A stretch of DNA of 64,000 bases, from the NCBI GenBank assembly GCA_032622095.1, contig CP136069.1:81182958-81246957 (forward strand), given 5' to 3'. Positions 46,443-57,308 of this stretch are shown here, piece after piece (position 1 is the first letter of the stretch; each line of letters opens with the position of its first letter). A model generated the notes under the pieces. The model did no database searches and had not been told where the DNA came from. It saw nothing but the letters and a program-made list of their open reading frames with translations. This DNA is from Siphonodentalium dalli. Lineage: Eukaryota; Mollusca; Scaphopoda; Gadilida; Siphonodentaliidae. The translations under genes were made by a program, and so were the position numbers.

Positions 46443-46893
46443 CTAGCCTGAGTTTAGTGTGCCTGTCATTTGCAGAATAAGGTTCCCAGAGGGTGAATTT
46501 AGTGACGCTATCCCGCATAGCAAGCTAGCATCACTAAATTGACCCTTTGGGGACCTCATTCACTATGGCTTCATCTGCTATGGTAGACATAGACTCAGAT
46601 TGGAGTTCCCAAATAGTGAATATTGTGATGTACACCCATTGGGAACCTCATTTATGCAATGTGTCATCTACCAATTTCGGAATATAGAGAAACTAAACTA
46701 CAAAAGATATAGGATCTTTGTGAAGAAGTTTCTATAGAAATTTTATAATAAAGAAACTTTGCAGAGAAGATGAGGCCTGAGCTGAATGAGGTCCACAGAG
46801 GGTGAATTTAGTGATGCTAGCCCACTATGTGGGATAGTGTACTATATTCCCCCTCTGGGGACCTGAAATGGCAGGCACACTAAACTCAGGCTG
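46443..46893. mobile_element. CAAGCCT-family palindromic MITE, third copy
   Basis: The ends CTAGCCTGAGTTTAGTGTGC and GCACACTAAACTCAGGCTGG form a perfect or near-perfect inverted repeat of about 20 bp. Inner hairpins contain CCCAGAGGGTGAATTTAGTG. This outer repeat is a variant of the one in the other copies. Confidence 0.65.
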
Positions 46894-47511
46894 GTCAGTA
46901 TGTTCATATGCAATAACTTCTGTCAAAAACCATAATTGATTTTGTAATGGGAGTGAAATGAGAATCAAATCTATATATAGTATAATCATCTTCTAATTGA
47001 TTAGGTGATACAGCTTAATGGGTAACAAAATGCACTAATTGCCATGCAGTATCAAACAATGTAATATAACAGTAATGAGATTAACATTAATGAATCCTTT
47101 GTCATAAGGCTGAATGGTAGATGGTGAGTAGTAGTATATTGTAACAATGGTGGGATTAAAGGATCCTAGACATGGTATTTGGAGGTATGGACATAATTAT
47201 ATAGAATATTGGATGTTAAATAAAACAAAAATATGCACTATGAGACCAGAAAATGAGGATTTAATTTGGCTGAATTTTTTTTTTATTTTTAATATTGGCC
47301 AAAAGATTATTCGCCTCTTGCATGAACACTGTCGGTCACGTCGTCCAACTCACCTGAGTATGTTTATCTCATAAATATTTTTAATTTTCAATGAAGAATT
47401 AAGAAAAGTAGGTCTGAACATTAATAGTCCATTTAAGATGTTGTCTTGTTCCAATGAGTGCATGACAGCAATACAACATTTTGCAAAACTGAATTTGCCA
47501 CCACAAATGGC
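46894..47511. other. Intron sequence, nothing recognised
   Basis: AT-rich intronic DNA between two MITEs. A short open frame at 47147-47374 has no domain. Confidence 0.4.
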
Positions 47512-47515
47512 TTAA

Positions 47516-47908
47516 CCCTTTACCCAACAAACCGGCCAAAACCGGCCAAATAAAGCTTCAACGGCCTAAAATATCTTCGGTCTGTCTCAATAGAACCATA
47601 CAAATATGGATATCATTGGAACCGGCTCCTTGTCCACATTGTGATAGTTACAGTTATGCCCTGTGCCAATGCATTCTCTTATATATGCGAGTCGACCATA
47701 GGTCGCCTCGCATATATAAGAGAATGCATTGGCCTAAAAAAAAATCTTTTTTTAACACTTTTTACCATTTTTTCTTACATTCTTTAACAATTTTATAATT
47801 TTTAAAGTGTTAAGCCAATGCATTCTCTTATATATGCGAGGCGACCTATGGTCGACTCGCATATATAAGAGAATGCATTGGCACAGGGCCCTTCTATTGG
47901 GTAAAGGG
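47516..47908. mobile_element. TTAA MITE, family 2, double-hairpin element copy B (393 bp)
   Basis: TTAA on both sides (47512-47515 and 47909-47912). This is the reverse complement of 43360-43752, with identical length and only a few base differences, including the two hairpins with ATGCATTCTCTTATATATGC arms. It ends 50 bp before exon 2. Confidence 0.85.
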
Positions 47909-47958
47909 TTAATTATACATGTAGGCCTACTATTTAGTATTTTACTTGTTTATTTTAG

Positions 47959-48075
47959 CTCTAGAGAACTGTGATGATAAATTCACATGTGATAACAAAG
48001 AAGTTTGCATCCCTCAAGACCTTGTTTGTGACTCCAACCCTGACTGCTCTGATGCATCTGATGAAATTGATTGTG
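47959..48075 (+). CDS. LDLR-family exon: LDLR class A module 2
   Basis: The acceptor is TTGTTTATTTTAG|CTCTAG and the donor GATTGTG|GTGAGT; both ends are phase 1. The protein reads LENCDDKFTCDNKEVCIPQD, then LVCDSNPDCSDASDEIDC. Six cysteines and the acidic box CD.NPDCSDASDE are complete. Length 117 nt is typical for a single LDLa exon. A TA MITE begins 50 bp downstream. Confidence 0.88.
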
Positions 48076-48125
48076 GTGAGTTACTTTGTTTTATATTACA
48101 TTGCATATATGGAAATTCAAACTTA

Positions 48126-48338
48126 CAGTAATGCGCTAAGTAATCGACTCTTTAACCACAGCAGAATTATGGGTAACTTTTCAGGATTTAGTCGGAAATA
48201 TGGCTTGTTGCCATTCATCGGAAAGCTCTCGGGGAGAGCTTTCTGATGAATGGCAACAAGCCATATTTCCGACTAAATCCAGAAAAGTTACCCATAAGTC
48301 TGCTGTGGTTAAGGGGTCGAATACTTAGGGCATTACTG
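48126..48338. mobile_element. TA palindromic MITE, copy 2 (full length)
   Basis: TA on both sides. The ends CAGTAATGCGCTAAGTAATC and GAATACTTAGGGCATTACTG pair, and the palindrome continues through CCACAGCAGAATTATGGGTA to the centre (GAAAGCTCTC|GGGGAGAGCTTTC). 213 bp, non-coding. Confidence 0.8.
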
Positions 48339-48360
48339 TAGTTTATGACTCCAGCCATAA

Positions 48361-49070
48361 ACTATTATACCAATAACATGATTTTTTAGGGAGTTATGGT
48401 TTAATAATGGGCCAACAGAAATGATTAACAGCTCAAGGGCCTATTAGAGGCCCGAGATGCAGTCGAGGGCCACTAATAGGACCGAGGGCTAGCTGTTAAT
48501 CATTCCTGGCGGGCCGTTAATAAACAAAAGCGCCCGACAAAATCATGTTATTACTATTATTACCTCTCCGTCCTCGTGTGATCACATGATTGGAAACAGG
48601 CGGCTTCCGGTCAACTTTGCCTCAAAGTTATGGAATCTTATCGTGTGGGTAGAATACTGTTAATCTACTAGAGAACGCACTCTAATGTGGTAATAATATA
48701 CCAATAACATGATGTCAGAGCACATTATGGTTTACTAACAACCCTCCAGGAATGATTAATAACCCGACGGCCTATTAGCGGCCTGAGACACAGTCGAGGG
48801 CCGCTAATAAGCCCAAGGGCTGTTAATCATTCCTGGAGGGCCGTTAATAAACCATGACGACCGAAAAGATCATGTTATTACTATTATAGCACTCTGTCTT
48901 CACGTGATCGGTGTCTTAACCGGAAGCGGGCGTCGGGCAATAAAGAAACAAAAAATTCATCAACACCCTCCTCCGATCAACTTTGCCTTAAAATTGTGGC
49001 ATATTATCATGCGGGTTAAAATACAGTTAATCTACTAAAGAATGCCCTCTAAAGTGGTGATAATTTACAT
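48361..49070. repeat. Tandem pair of palindrome-bearing units (~331 bp)
   Basis: CCAATAACATGAT occurs at 48370 and 48701. Each unit holds a large imperfect palindrome (48372-48552 and about 48701-48880) with arms AATGATTAACAGC / GCTGTTAATCATTCC and a GGCCTATTAG / CTAATAGG core, followed by CTTCCGGTCAACTTTGCCT or CTCCGATCAACTTTGCCTTA and TAATCTACTA. This is a direct duplication of a MITE plus its flank, or of a longer element. Confidence 0.65.
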
Positions 49071-49826
49071 TAAATAATAAAAGGAACGTTATCAGCAGAA
49101 TTCAACTCAAATTGATTATCTTTACGAGTGCTCGCGCAACAGTATGGCGATCAGTCAGATTCGTAGGTACGTTGGTGTCACCCTACCGATTTCACTCCAT
49201 GACGTCACCCTTATGCAGTACATGCCGGCGACATTATGGAGTAGATTATAGAGTTGACGCCCTTGGCACTGACTTCCGTTACTAGCTCGTTGCTATATAT
49301 ATAAACAAACCAGCGATGTGGCTTTTGTTGAAAATTGACAGTCAGTACATTCGCCCTGTATACATGTACTTTCAGAAAATACAAAACACCACAACGTTAT
49401 ACCCCACCAATGTCAGTGTCTCGATATCATTTGACCAAATTTCTTGACATGAAACCGCGACAGACACAGTGTGAAATACATCGCATTGAGTAAACAATTT
49501 CCCATTGTTTCAATTCAACTTCTAGATCGCGGTAAAATCAAAAGCGCAATTTGTAAGTGGTAAACATCTGAAAAAGACATCAGGTACATGCAGAAACTAA
49601 TTGTTGTGCATATTTATTTCTATTTGAGGTGGCAATTTTTCATGTTTATAGTATTTTTAACGATAAGAGCGATGGTAATTGGGGGATTATATTTTATCTA
49701 GCGCATTAAATTTAAAATAAAAAGTCGTGAATTGGCAGAGTGTTTTCTATGGCCGCACATTTCGTTGATAATTACGAGCCATTTGTTTGTCTAAATAACA
49801 TTTTTAAGTTCGAAGAGCATTAGAAT
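49071..49826. other. Intron sequence with a partner arm of the following palindrome
   Basis: ACAAAACACCACAACGTTAT near 49382 resembles the right arm of 49827-49965. So 49.38-49.97 kb may be one longer element with ends ending in the CCCC/GGGG motif. No exon was found. Confidence 0.4.
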
Positions 49827-49965
49827 GGGGATAACAGTGTGGTGTTTTGTGATTTCGGAAAGGTACATGGCGAATATACTGTGGCAAATACCCGTTAACT
49901 AAATTTGCCACAGTATATTCGCCATGTACCTTTCCGAAATCACAAAACACCACACTGTTATCCCC
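49827..49965. repeat. Perfect 63-bp-arm palindrome
   Basis: The left arm starts GGGGATAACAGTGTGGTGTT and the right arm is its exact complement over all 63 bases, with a 13-bp loop (49890-49902). I found no mismatch. It is intronic and non-coding. Confidence 0.85.
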
Positions 49966-50308
49966 TAAATAAAATTATTGAAGATTGTAATTGTCTTCTT
50001 TTTTTTGCTAACATTTAATTAAATAAAATAAATTAAGTAAAATACAGTGAAATTATTTTTTTGATTATTTTTTTTTGCGCACGTTGGCATCTCTCTGAGT
50101 GCATTCTAGTTTAATATATTATCGATACTAGGTTGTTGCTAAAAACAAGGAATGTATTGAAATTGGGTAATTGATTGTACCTGCATAACTTGTTATGCTT
50201 CAAGGCGATGCGGCTGAACAAGAGTGGCATGAGAATATGTGTTATTTACTGTGTTATTTATTGGATCACCATGAAGCCCCTCTAGACTCAAATATGTTGC
50301 ATTATTAA

Positions 50309-50657
50309 GGGGTACTGTATACTAAATACGACCCTTTATGGGACCATCTCCTTTTATACTCAACAGAAAATATCCAACAAATGAATGAATTTGAGCCATG
50401 GATTAGTGCAAAATACACACATGTGCTCTATTAAACATGCAAACAACATGGTAATTTATAATGAAAATGAACTTATGACTCCAGCCATTTATTCATTATC
50501 ATTATAATTACCATGTTGTTTGCATTGTTTATAGTGCACATGAGTGTATTTTGCACTAATCCATGGCTCAAATTCATTCATTTGTTGCATATATTCTGTG
50601 TAGTATATTAAAAGGAGATGGTCCCATAAATGGCCGGATTTAGTGTACAGTGTCCCT
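50309..50657. mobile_element. TTAA MITE, family 5
   Basis: TTAA on both sides (50305-50308 and 50658-50661). The ends are GGGGTACTGTATACTAAATA and TTTAGTGTACAGTGTCCCT. Long arms (for example TTTGAGCCATGGATTAGTGC and its complement) make most of the 349 bp palindromic. A fragment of the same family ends at 33726. Confidence 0.8.
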
Positions 50658-50762
50658 TTAAATAAAGTTTATTTAGTTTAAACCTATATATTATTGCCAA
50701 AAAATTTACAGAAAAGAAAGGGATTGGGCAGTGGATTGGGACACAATTAAGTTCTGCCACCC

Positions 50763-50948
50763 ACAGTATAATGCCCTATTCAAATAATTGTCTCCTTAAC
50801 CACAGCAGAATGATTTGTTGCCATTCACCGAAAACTCTCACTGAGAGCTTTCTGATGAATGGCAACAAGCCATATTTGCGACTAAATCCTTAAAAGTTAC
50901 CCATAATTCTGCTGTGGTTAAGTAGTTGATTATTTAGGGCATTAATGT
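50763..50948. mobile_element. TA palindromic MITE, copy 3
   Basis: The family hallmark CCTTAACCACAGCAGAATGA and GCCATATTTGCGACTAAATC are present, with deletions in the left arm. The right end is GGGCATTAATG. It stops 24 bp before exon 3, leaving just the TTTTTTGTCAG acceptor tract. Confidence 0.7.
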
Positions 50949-50972
50949 TTCCTAATCAATATTTTTTGTCAG

Positions 50973-51101
50973 CTCTAGCAATCAAGTGTAAGGACAATGA
51001 GCACATGTGTAATGACCAGGTCACCTGTATTGTGGAACACCATATTTGTGACCATATTCAAGATTGCCCAGACAACTCAGATGAAATTAACTGTCCATCA
51101 G
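50973..51101 (+). CDS. LDLR-family exon: LDLR class A module 3
   Basis: The acceptor is ATTTTTTGTCAG|CTCTAG and the donor CCATCAG|GTATGT, phase 1 at both ends. The protein is LAIKCKDNEHMCNDQVTCIV, then EHHICDHIQDCPDNSDEINC and PS. The six cysteines and CD..QDC.DNSDE are complete. The start (CTCTAG) matches exon 2, suggesting the two exons arose by duplication. Confidence 0.88.
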
Positions 51102-51369
51102 GTATGTTTATATTACTGTTATTGGAACCATTGTGTGTAATGTCATGCAATGACCGATACACAAGATTTTTGTCAAATCCCTGTCACGTCCTGATAACAT
51201 GTGCATAACCTTAAATTAAATGTAGAGCAGATTCCACGATTGGTGTAAAATTAATGTTCATATCAAGTAAACATACTCCACCATTTAATATATGGATATT
51301 TGCAAACAATAAAGAGTGTTTGTTTTCTTTATATATTAACATAAGATAGGAAATAGAGTTCCTAATATA

Positions 51370-51534
51370 CAGTAATGCTCTAAGTAATCGACTCCTTAAC
51401 CACAGCAGAATTAAGGGTAACTTTTCAGGGAGAGCTTTCCGATTAATGGCAACAAGCCATATTTCCGACTAAATCCTTAAAAGTTACCCATAATTATGCT
51501 GTGGTTAAGGAGTCGATTACTTAGAGCTTTACTG
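51370..51534. mobile_element. TA palindromic MITE, copy 4
   Basis: TA on both sides. The ends CAGTAATGCTCTAAGTAATC and GATTACTTAGAGCTTTACTG pair. The centre is shortened relative to copy 2. Confidence 0.8.
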
Positions 51535-51861
51535 TACAGTTGGACAGTCCTTATTCTTGATAATCATCAACAATACTTGGATGTTACTGCAGGGTCATAT
51601 CTTTGTAAGCTAGATTCAATCTATATGTTGTCGCACTTTTGTTCTTGCAGAACTGCAATGTCGCGGTTATTCAAAGCTGCGATTTTGAGCAGACCAAATG
51701 ATACGTTGAGCGGAAAGAGGCTGTTTCGTCTGACATACTGCATTTTCGTAACCAATGGGAGAATCAATCCAGTATAGAGCGTGCCAAGATGCATGTTCTG
51801 TAATTATATCACTTTGTAGAGATTTATTTGGTCATTCATGGGTGAAATTCAATGTTATTAA

Positions 51862-52114
51862 CCCTTTCATGATGGGAGCTGCGCTGGTGCAGCATTAAAG
51901 GTCCTGTTCCAGTGCATTCTCTTATATATGCGAGTCTCCTATAGGAAGCCTTGCATATATAAGAGAATGCACTGGCTTGCAAGGTCAAGGTAAATATTGT
52001 TAGGCCAATGCATTATCTTAGATATGTGAGTCTCCCTATGGGAGACTCGCATATATAAGAGTGCATTGGCACAGGGTTTTCGCAAAATTTTAGGAAGCTC
52101 CAGTCATGGAAGGG
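51862..52114. mobile_element. TTAA MITE with family-2-like hairpins but other ends
   Basis: TTAA on both sides (51858-51861 and 52115-52118). The terminal inverted repeat is CCCTTTCATGATGGGAGCT / AGCTCCAGTCATGGAAGGG. The interior has two hairpins built from GTGCATTCTCTTATATATGC and CCAATGCATTATCTTAGATA with complementary arms, closely related to those in 43360 and 47516, whose ends differ. It ends 79 bp before exon 4. Confidence 0.8.
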
Positions 52115-52193
52115 TTAAACACTACATACTAATTTGGGACTGATGTCAATTATACCATGCATCACTGTGCTTCAAATTTATTTGCCATGTAAG

Positions 52194-52325
52194 AGAACAA
52201 AAACAGATGCGATGTGACCAATAAGAAATTCCTGTGTGAGGACAGAAAAAAGTGCATAGATATATCAAAGGCATGTGATGGCCACGCAGACTGCACTGAT
52301 AAATCTGATGAAGGACCAGCATGTA
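52194..52325 (+). CDS. LDLR-family exon: LDLR class A module 4
   Basis: It has no stand-alone ATG frame but a clear module: [20 protein letters not shown], then [20 protein letters not shown] and GPAC. Six cysteines and the CDG.ADC.D.SDE box are complete. The acceptor is TTTGCCATGTAAG|AGAAC, rather weak; the donor is CATGTA|GTAAGT. Phase 1 on both sides joins perfectly with the neighbours. Confidence 0.82.
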
Positions 52326-52468
52326 GTAAGTCTAATTGAATCGTCAACTTACTCAGTACTTATTATCAGTGTTTCTTCATGCTGGGGTAGTGGATCCCAT
52401 TCCCCATCCCTTATTGTCATCCGACATTCCATTGGAGGACTATAGTATTGATCCTCATGCATCCGCGA

Positions 52469-53225
52469 TAATTATTCATATAGTGATATACACAAAATTG
52501 TTGCAATCTTGTCGGCAAAAATTGAAACACGTGGATAAATTTATAGATGCCGTTGACCTAAGATGACATAAAGGGGCAAATATGACCAATAAATAGCGTT
52601 CCTTATGTAGAAAATAGTACGGATGGGTCACCTGACCAGGGGAATGTCATGGGATAGGCTCATACTGGCTGCGAATAAAGCACTACTTACTTACCTTTGA
52701 CTTCCGATGACTTAAAAGGGGGGTAATAAATTATATTATCAACAAAGAGCATTTATTATCAGTCTAGAAGTTATGTGGAAAATTGGTGGTAAAACCATTG
52801 TATGAAAGGAAGATTATTAGTCAAAGGTATGTCGCGTGGTGTTTATACAGGTCATAAAATTTCCCACATATCTTCTGGAATGACAAACGCTTTTTATATT
52901 ATCATATAATCTATTAGTCCCACTTTAAGTCATCTGAGGTCAAAGGTAAGTAATTAATGTTTTATTCTCAGTTCAGACATTATTCATGTACGGAACATGA
53001 GAAAATGCGCCTATTCCATGCCATTCGATCTCCTGGTCAGGAGACCCATATGTAACCATTTTCCTACATAAGGAACGCTCTTTATTGTTCATATATGCCC
53101 CTTTAAGTCATCTGAGGTCAACGGCATCTTTATCATGACACTTTAGGGGTCAATTTATCCACGTGTTACAATTTTTATCGAACAGATTGCAACAAGTTTG
53201 TGTATATAATTAATTATTTTATTTA
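52469..53225. mobile_element. Large foldback element (~755 bp)
   Basis: Arms of about 180 bp: the left contains TTGTTGCAATC, CACGTGGATAAATTTATAGA, TGCCGTTGACCT and GCGTTCCTTATGTAG; the right carries the complements in reverse order. A second, inner inverted pair is CTTACCTTTGACTTCCGATG and CATCTGAGGTCAAAGGTAAG. It has no coding sequence. Confidence 0.65.
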
Positions 53226-53560
53226 AGTAATTATTAGTGCCTTTTAAGACATCTGATGTCAAGGTGACCTATCTAATCAGATTCCTTGGGTCAAATTGCT
53301 CATATGCGCAAATTTTCAGCCCCAATGGTCCAGCCGTTTCTGTGTAAACAATCGGTAGATAAAAGCCAATTGAGACAGCCTTTCGGGTTTGACACTGTGT
53401 CGCTCGTAGTCCCTCATGTGACGTCACATGAAGGAAGATTAGCGATTCAGACTGCATAATCCATTATGTAATATTCAATCGCATGAATCGCCGTAACTTC
53501 AGTTTATGGCTGGCCTATCACAAAAATCTTTTTGGCAATGTGCTCAGTGGATTAGCAGTC

Positions 53561-54870
53561 ATCGATAAGGTGTCAGACCGATTCTCTGAAGACCTATTAC
53601 TACGAAGGCCCACAACTCCGAAGACCTGATTCTCCGACGGCCCACAACTCCGAAGACCCGATTCTCCGACGGCCCATAACTCCGAAGATCCGATTCTCCG
53701 AAAGCCCATAACTCCGAAGGGCCGTTTCTCCGAAGACCTATAACTCCGAAGACCTATAACTCCGAAGGGCCGATTCTCCGAAGACCTATAACTCCGAAGG
53801 CCCGATTCTCCGACGGTCCATAACTCCGAAGGTCCGATTCTCCGAAGATTTTGTTTTATTGGGGTATTATCGTTTACTAAATAGTGTACAGTCCAGTGGC
53901 GAAGCCAAGGGGTCCCAAAATTCCTACTGCCCCCATTAAACCTCTACTTGCTATTTCAGACAATATGAGCCCCTACCAAAACATGTCCAATGTCACGTAA
54001 ACGCCCGGAAATCGTTCATGGGGCATCAAAATATTCAAACTTTTCCTACTGCCCCCACCTAAATGGGAATCCTGGCCCGCCACTGACTATACACCAGATA
54101 CTATAACGTTACGTTGGCCCATGAGATGCCAGAGTAAAATGTACAGGGGTGAACAGGGAAGAACTTGTCCTTTTTCATATATAAAATGAACTTGATTGTA
54201 TTTTCAGTCGCCAGAAAAAAGGGCGAGTTCTGCCCCTTTGGCCCCCGTTCGCCCCTGTGCATGTTAGGCTAATCTGACATTCTTGCAGTGTTTCGTTATA
54301 ATATACCCGGTGCACACCAGTGCCGGAGCCAGGGTTCCCATTTAGGGGTGCACATTAATTAGCATATGTGGGGGATATGTGGTGGATATATCATGCATAT
54401 GATATGCCGAAAGCATATCACGAAGGCCTGATTTTGGGAGCGCATGCATGGGAGGGGTCGCCCCCAATCGTTGGTCCGGGGGCTCCCCTGGGCAGGAACA
54501 CTGTGAATATTTGAATGCCTAGGATGGATTTCCGGACGTTTACATGACATTTGACATGTTTTTTGGGGGCGGTCTTCCCTAGGGCCCCATTGACTCCGCC
54601 ACTGGACTGTACACTATTTAATAAGCGATAAAACATGATCTTCGGAGAATCGGACCTTCGGAGAATCGGCCCTTCGGAGAATCGGCCCTTCGGAGTTATA
54701 GACCTTCGGAGTTATATAGGCCTTCGGGGTTATGGGCTTTCGGAGTTATGGGTCTTCGGAGTTATTGGATTTCGGAGAATCGGGACTTCGGAGTTATGGG
54801 CTTTCGGAGAATCGGGGCATCGGACCTTCGGAGTTATGGGTCTTCGGAGAATCGGTACGTAACCATCGAT
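53561..54870. mobile_element. Foldback element with 32-bp satellite arms
   Basis: The left arm is a tandem array of 32-bp units, each two 16-bp halves (GATTCTCCGACGGCCC and a TAACTCCGAAGACCC type; about 53570-53848). The right arm is the same array inverted (about 54635-54860). Between them are inner inverted repeats, including AAATAGTGTACAGTCCAGTG and its complement. The outermost ATCGAT-containing ends also pair. Single-letter reading frames through it are by-products of the array. Confidence 0.7.
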
Positions 54871-55096
54871 AATGACCGAGACAAATTGAACCTGTGTAAT
54901 CCTTTAAAAATAATTGTTACATTGTCCTAAGAGAAAATTATATTCATTCTAGACATTTATAGTAGCTAAAAATACTGAATGGTGACAAAAATTTGGCCCT
55001 TTTAGCATTAAGGCTTTCCTCACACCATTGATTGCTTCCCATGCTTCCCATGCCCCTAAAAGGTATAACAAAGAAATTTTGTGTTTGACATTGTAG

Positions 55097-55210
55097 GTAC
55101 GATTTGCCGAAACAGTGATTGCTCACAGGAATGCTATGCCACACCATTTAAAGCAATTTGCACATGTCCTGACGGCTACATGCTACAACTAGATAATGAA
55201 ACATGCCAAG
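55097..55210 (+). CDS. LDLR-family exon: EGF-like module 1
   Basis: The acceptor is TTTGACATTGTAG|GTACG and the donor TGCCAAG|GTGAGT, phase 1 on both sides. The protein is GTICRNSDCSQECYATPFKA, then ICTCPDGYMLQLDNETCQ. Six cysteines in EGF order. The spacing between the first three is short (C-4-C-3-C), as in the first EGF module after the LDLa cluster of LDLR-type receptors. CPDGY is typical for the loop after cysteine 5. Confidence 0.82.
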
Positions 55211-55416
55211 GTGAGTTTATTCAACCCAGATTTTGGCATCCGTTCTTATGAGAAAATATTCTGGAATTACTAATTGTCTTTCCAAAATGTGCATCATATA
55301 CTGTAATTCATGGGGGTCTAATATTTTTTTATTACGTGGTTTGGATATACCACAAAATTAAGAGCTGATAAAATATTTGACACACATTGATGAATATATT
55401 ATCGATGCACGAGCTA

Positions 55417-55540
55417 CAGTAATGCCCTAAATAATCGACTCCTTAACCACAGGAGAATTATGGGTAATTTTTCAGGATTTAGTCGGAAATATGGCTTGTT
55501 GCCATTCATCGGAAAGCTCTCACTAAGTGATTAAATCCTG
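55417..55540. mobile_element. TA palindromic MITE, copy 5, truncated
   Basis: TA then CAGTAATGCCCTAAATAATC and CTTAACCACAGGAGAATTAT up to GGAAAGCTCTCACT. Most of the second arm is missing. Confidence 0.75.
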
Positions 55541-55643
55541 TAGCTATTGGCCCTCTCATTGTCTATGTCCCATCGGCGCGGAGACCCAAATCCTCGACAA
55601 TAACATACTACTCATAACTTTCATAATGAACCATACCTGTTGA

Positions 55644-56473
55644 TAGACCCCGAGCCCACCACGTACAGCACGCCGCCGCCAGCCATTTGGCCACAAACCG
55701 CCACCAGCCATATTATCTTTACGCCAGCCACATAAAAAAATCTCAGATGCCGGAATTGTCTAATGGCTGAGCCGCAGGCATGGGCTTATATGTCAAGCAC
55801 AATTTCACTGTGAATCGCAAAGAACTAAACCACATTGCCCATATTGGTTTATATATTCGCAAGGACTCGGCATGGTTGTTATATTATCAGAACACCCGGG
55901 CCTCTCAATGTGGAATAGACTATTCCAATGAATGCTTTCATATAACTGAATGGGAGAATCAGTCTCAGACATACCTGGAATTTGTCAATATATGCACATA
56001 ACCTGTAGAAGAGAATAGAAAATAGTTTGAAATATTATATCATTAGGGCCTAGCTACTATCGGATTCATCATTCAATGATGCATACATATATCGCCAGAT
56101 GCCTGTCATGATATAGCAGTCTGAAGTCGACAAAACTTCCAATGTAACTTATACCGATTAGATGGGAATTTAAACTACATATAGTACATCCATGCCAGTC
56201 CTTCGTGTATTTTTGCCATATTGGAAAAGCCCAACACCAAAAAGAGCACATGTGGTCTGGGATTCTACAGGTTCACCACAAACGGGTCTATAACCGGGGA
56301 TTAGGAAAATTTCGTAAACGAAAATATGCTGATCGATTGATAACGTTTCAGCCGGCTGAGCCGCCATATTTCATCAGCCACGAACGTCGCGACTGAGCCG
56401 GCTTAGCTAGCTAACCAGCCACGAAATTCGTTGAGCCAGCCGCGAAAACCATTTGACGTGGCTTCGGGGTCTA
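55644..56473. mobile_element. hAT-like non-autonomous transposon, copy B (830 bp)
   Basis: The ends are TAGACCCCGAGCCC and GTGGCTTCGGGGTCTA. The flanking octamers CCTGTTGA (55636-55643) and CTTGTTGA (56474-56481) match at seven of eight bases. The interior is colinear with copy A at 38085-38931, in the same orientation. No transposase is present. Confidence 0.78.
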
Positions 56474-57119
56474 CTTGTTGACATCGGCAAATACCATCTC
56501 CGATCAACGAAATCAAGTCCCCACAAATTGGCATTTTTGTGGAAAACAAAAGTTTATACAGACAAAATCGTAGATGATGCGTTTTGTGTGGTGTTGGTTT
56601 AGTCATTAGAAAATCTGCGTCTAGAGTAATAACAGCAATTATTCGCGATATTATATCGAACATTTTCAGAGGCAAACAAACAGGTGTATTTAACCACACC
56701 CCCAGTAGTGCTCTTTTTCCTGAAATGTGGCACTTAAACAGGCGTATTATTGACTTGCCCCAGTGGTGCTCTGGTTCCTAAAATATTGCCAAGTCAGTTA
56801 TTGGTGAAATTACATCTAACATTTATATAGGCTAACAAATGGACGTATTTAACCCTTTCTATACTAGACGGGTAATCCCATTCAGTTGTAAAAGTATACA
56901 TTGGAACAGTATATTATTTATTTTAAGTATTGTTCAGGTAATAAATTAAAAAGGCAGACAGACAGAAAAAAGATAACACAGGAGTAGAATGATTTATTTT
57001 CATTGGTGGGAAATGTTCAGATAATAAGTTCAAGAAATGAATCCGATCATAAGTTCAATTTGTTCAATTTATTATCTGAACATTTCCTAAGATAACTACT
57101 CATCAAGGAGTATTTGGTA

Positions 57120-57308
57120 CAGTAATGCCCTAAATAATCGATTCCTTAACCACAGATGAATTATGGGTAATTTTTCAGGATTTAGTCGGAAATATGGCTT
57201 GTTGCCATTCATCCGATGAATGGCAACAAGCCATATCTCTGACTAAATCCTGAAAAATTACCCATTATTCTGCTGTGGTTAAGGAATTGTTTATTTAGGG
57301 CATTACTG
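57120..57308. mobile_element. TA palindromic MITE, copy 6
   Basis: TA on both sides. The ends CAGTAATGCCCTAAATAATC and GTTTATTTAGGGCATTACTG pair, with the usual interior. 189 bp. It ends 75 bp before exon 6. Confidence 0.8.

Noticed and set aside
53518-54862. Frames rich in SENR/GLRS or RRIG repeats
   Set aside because: Translation of the 32-bp satellite arms of a foldback element.
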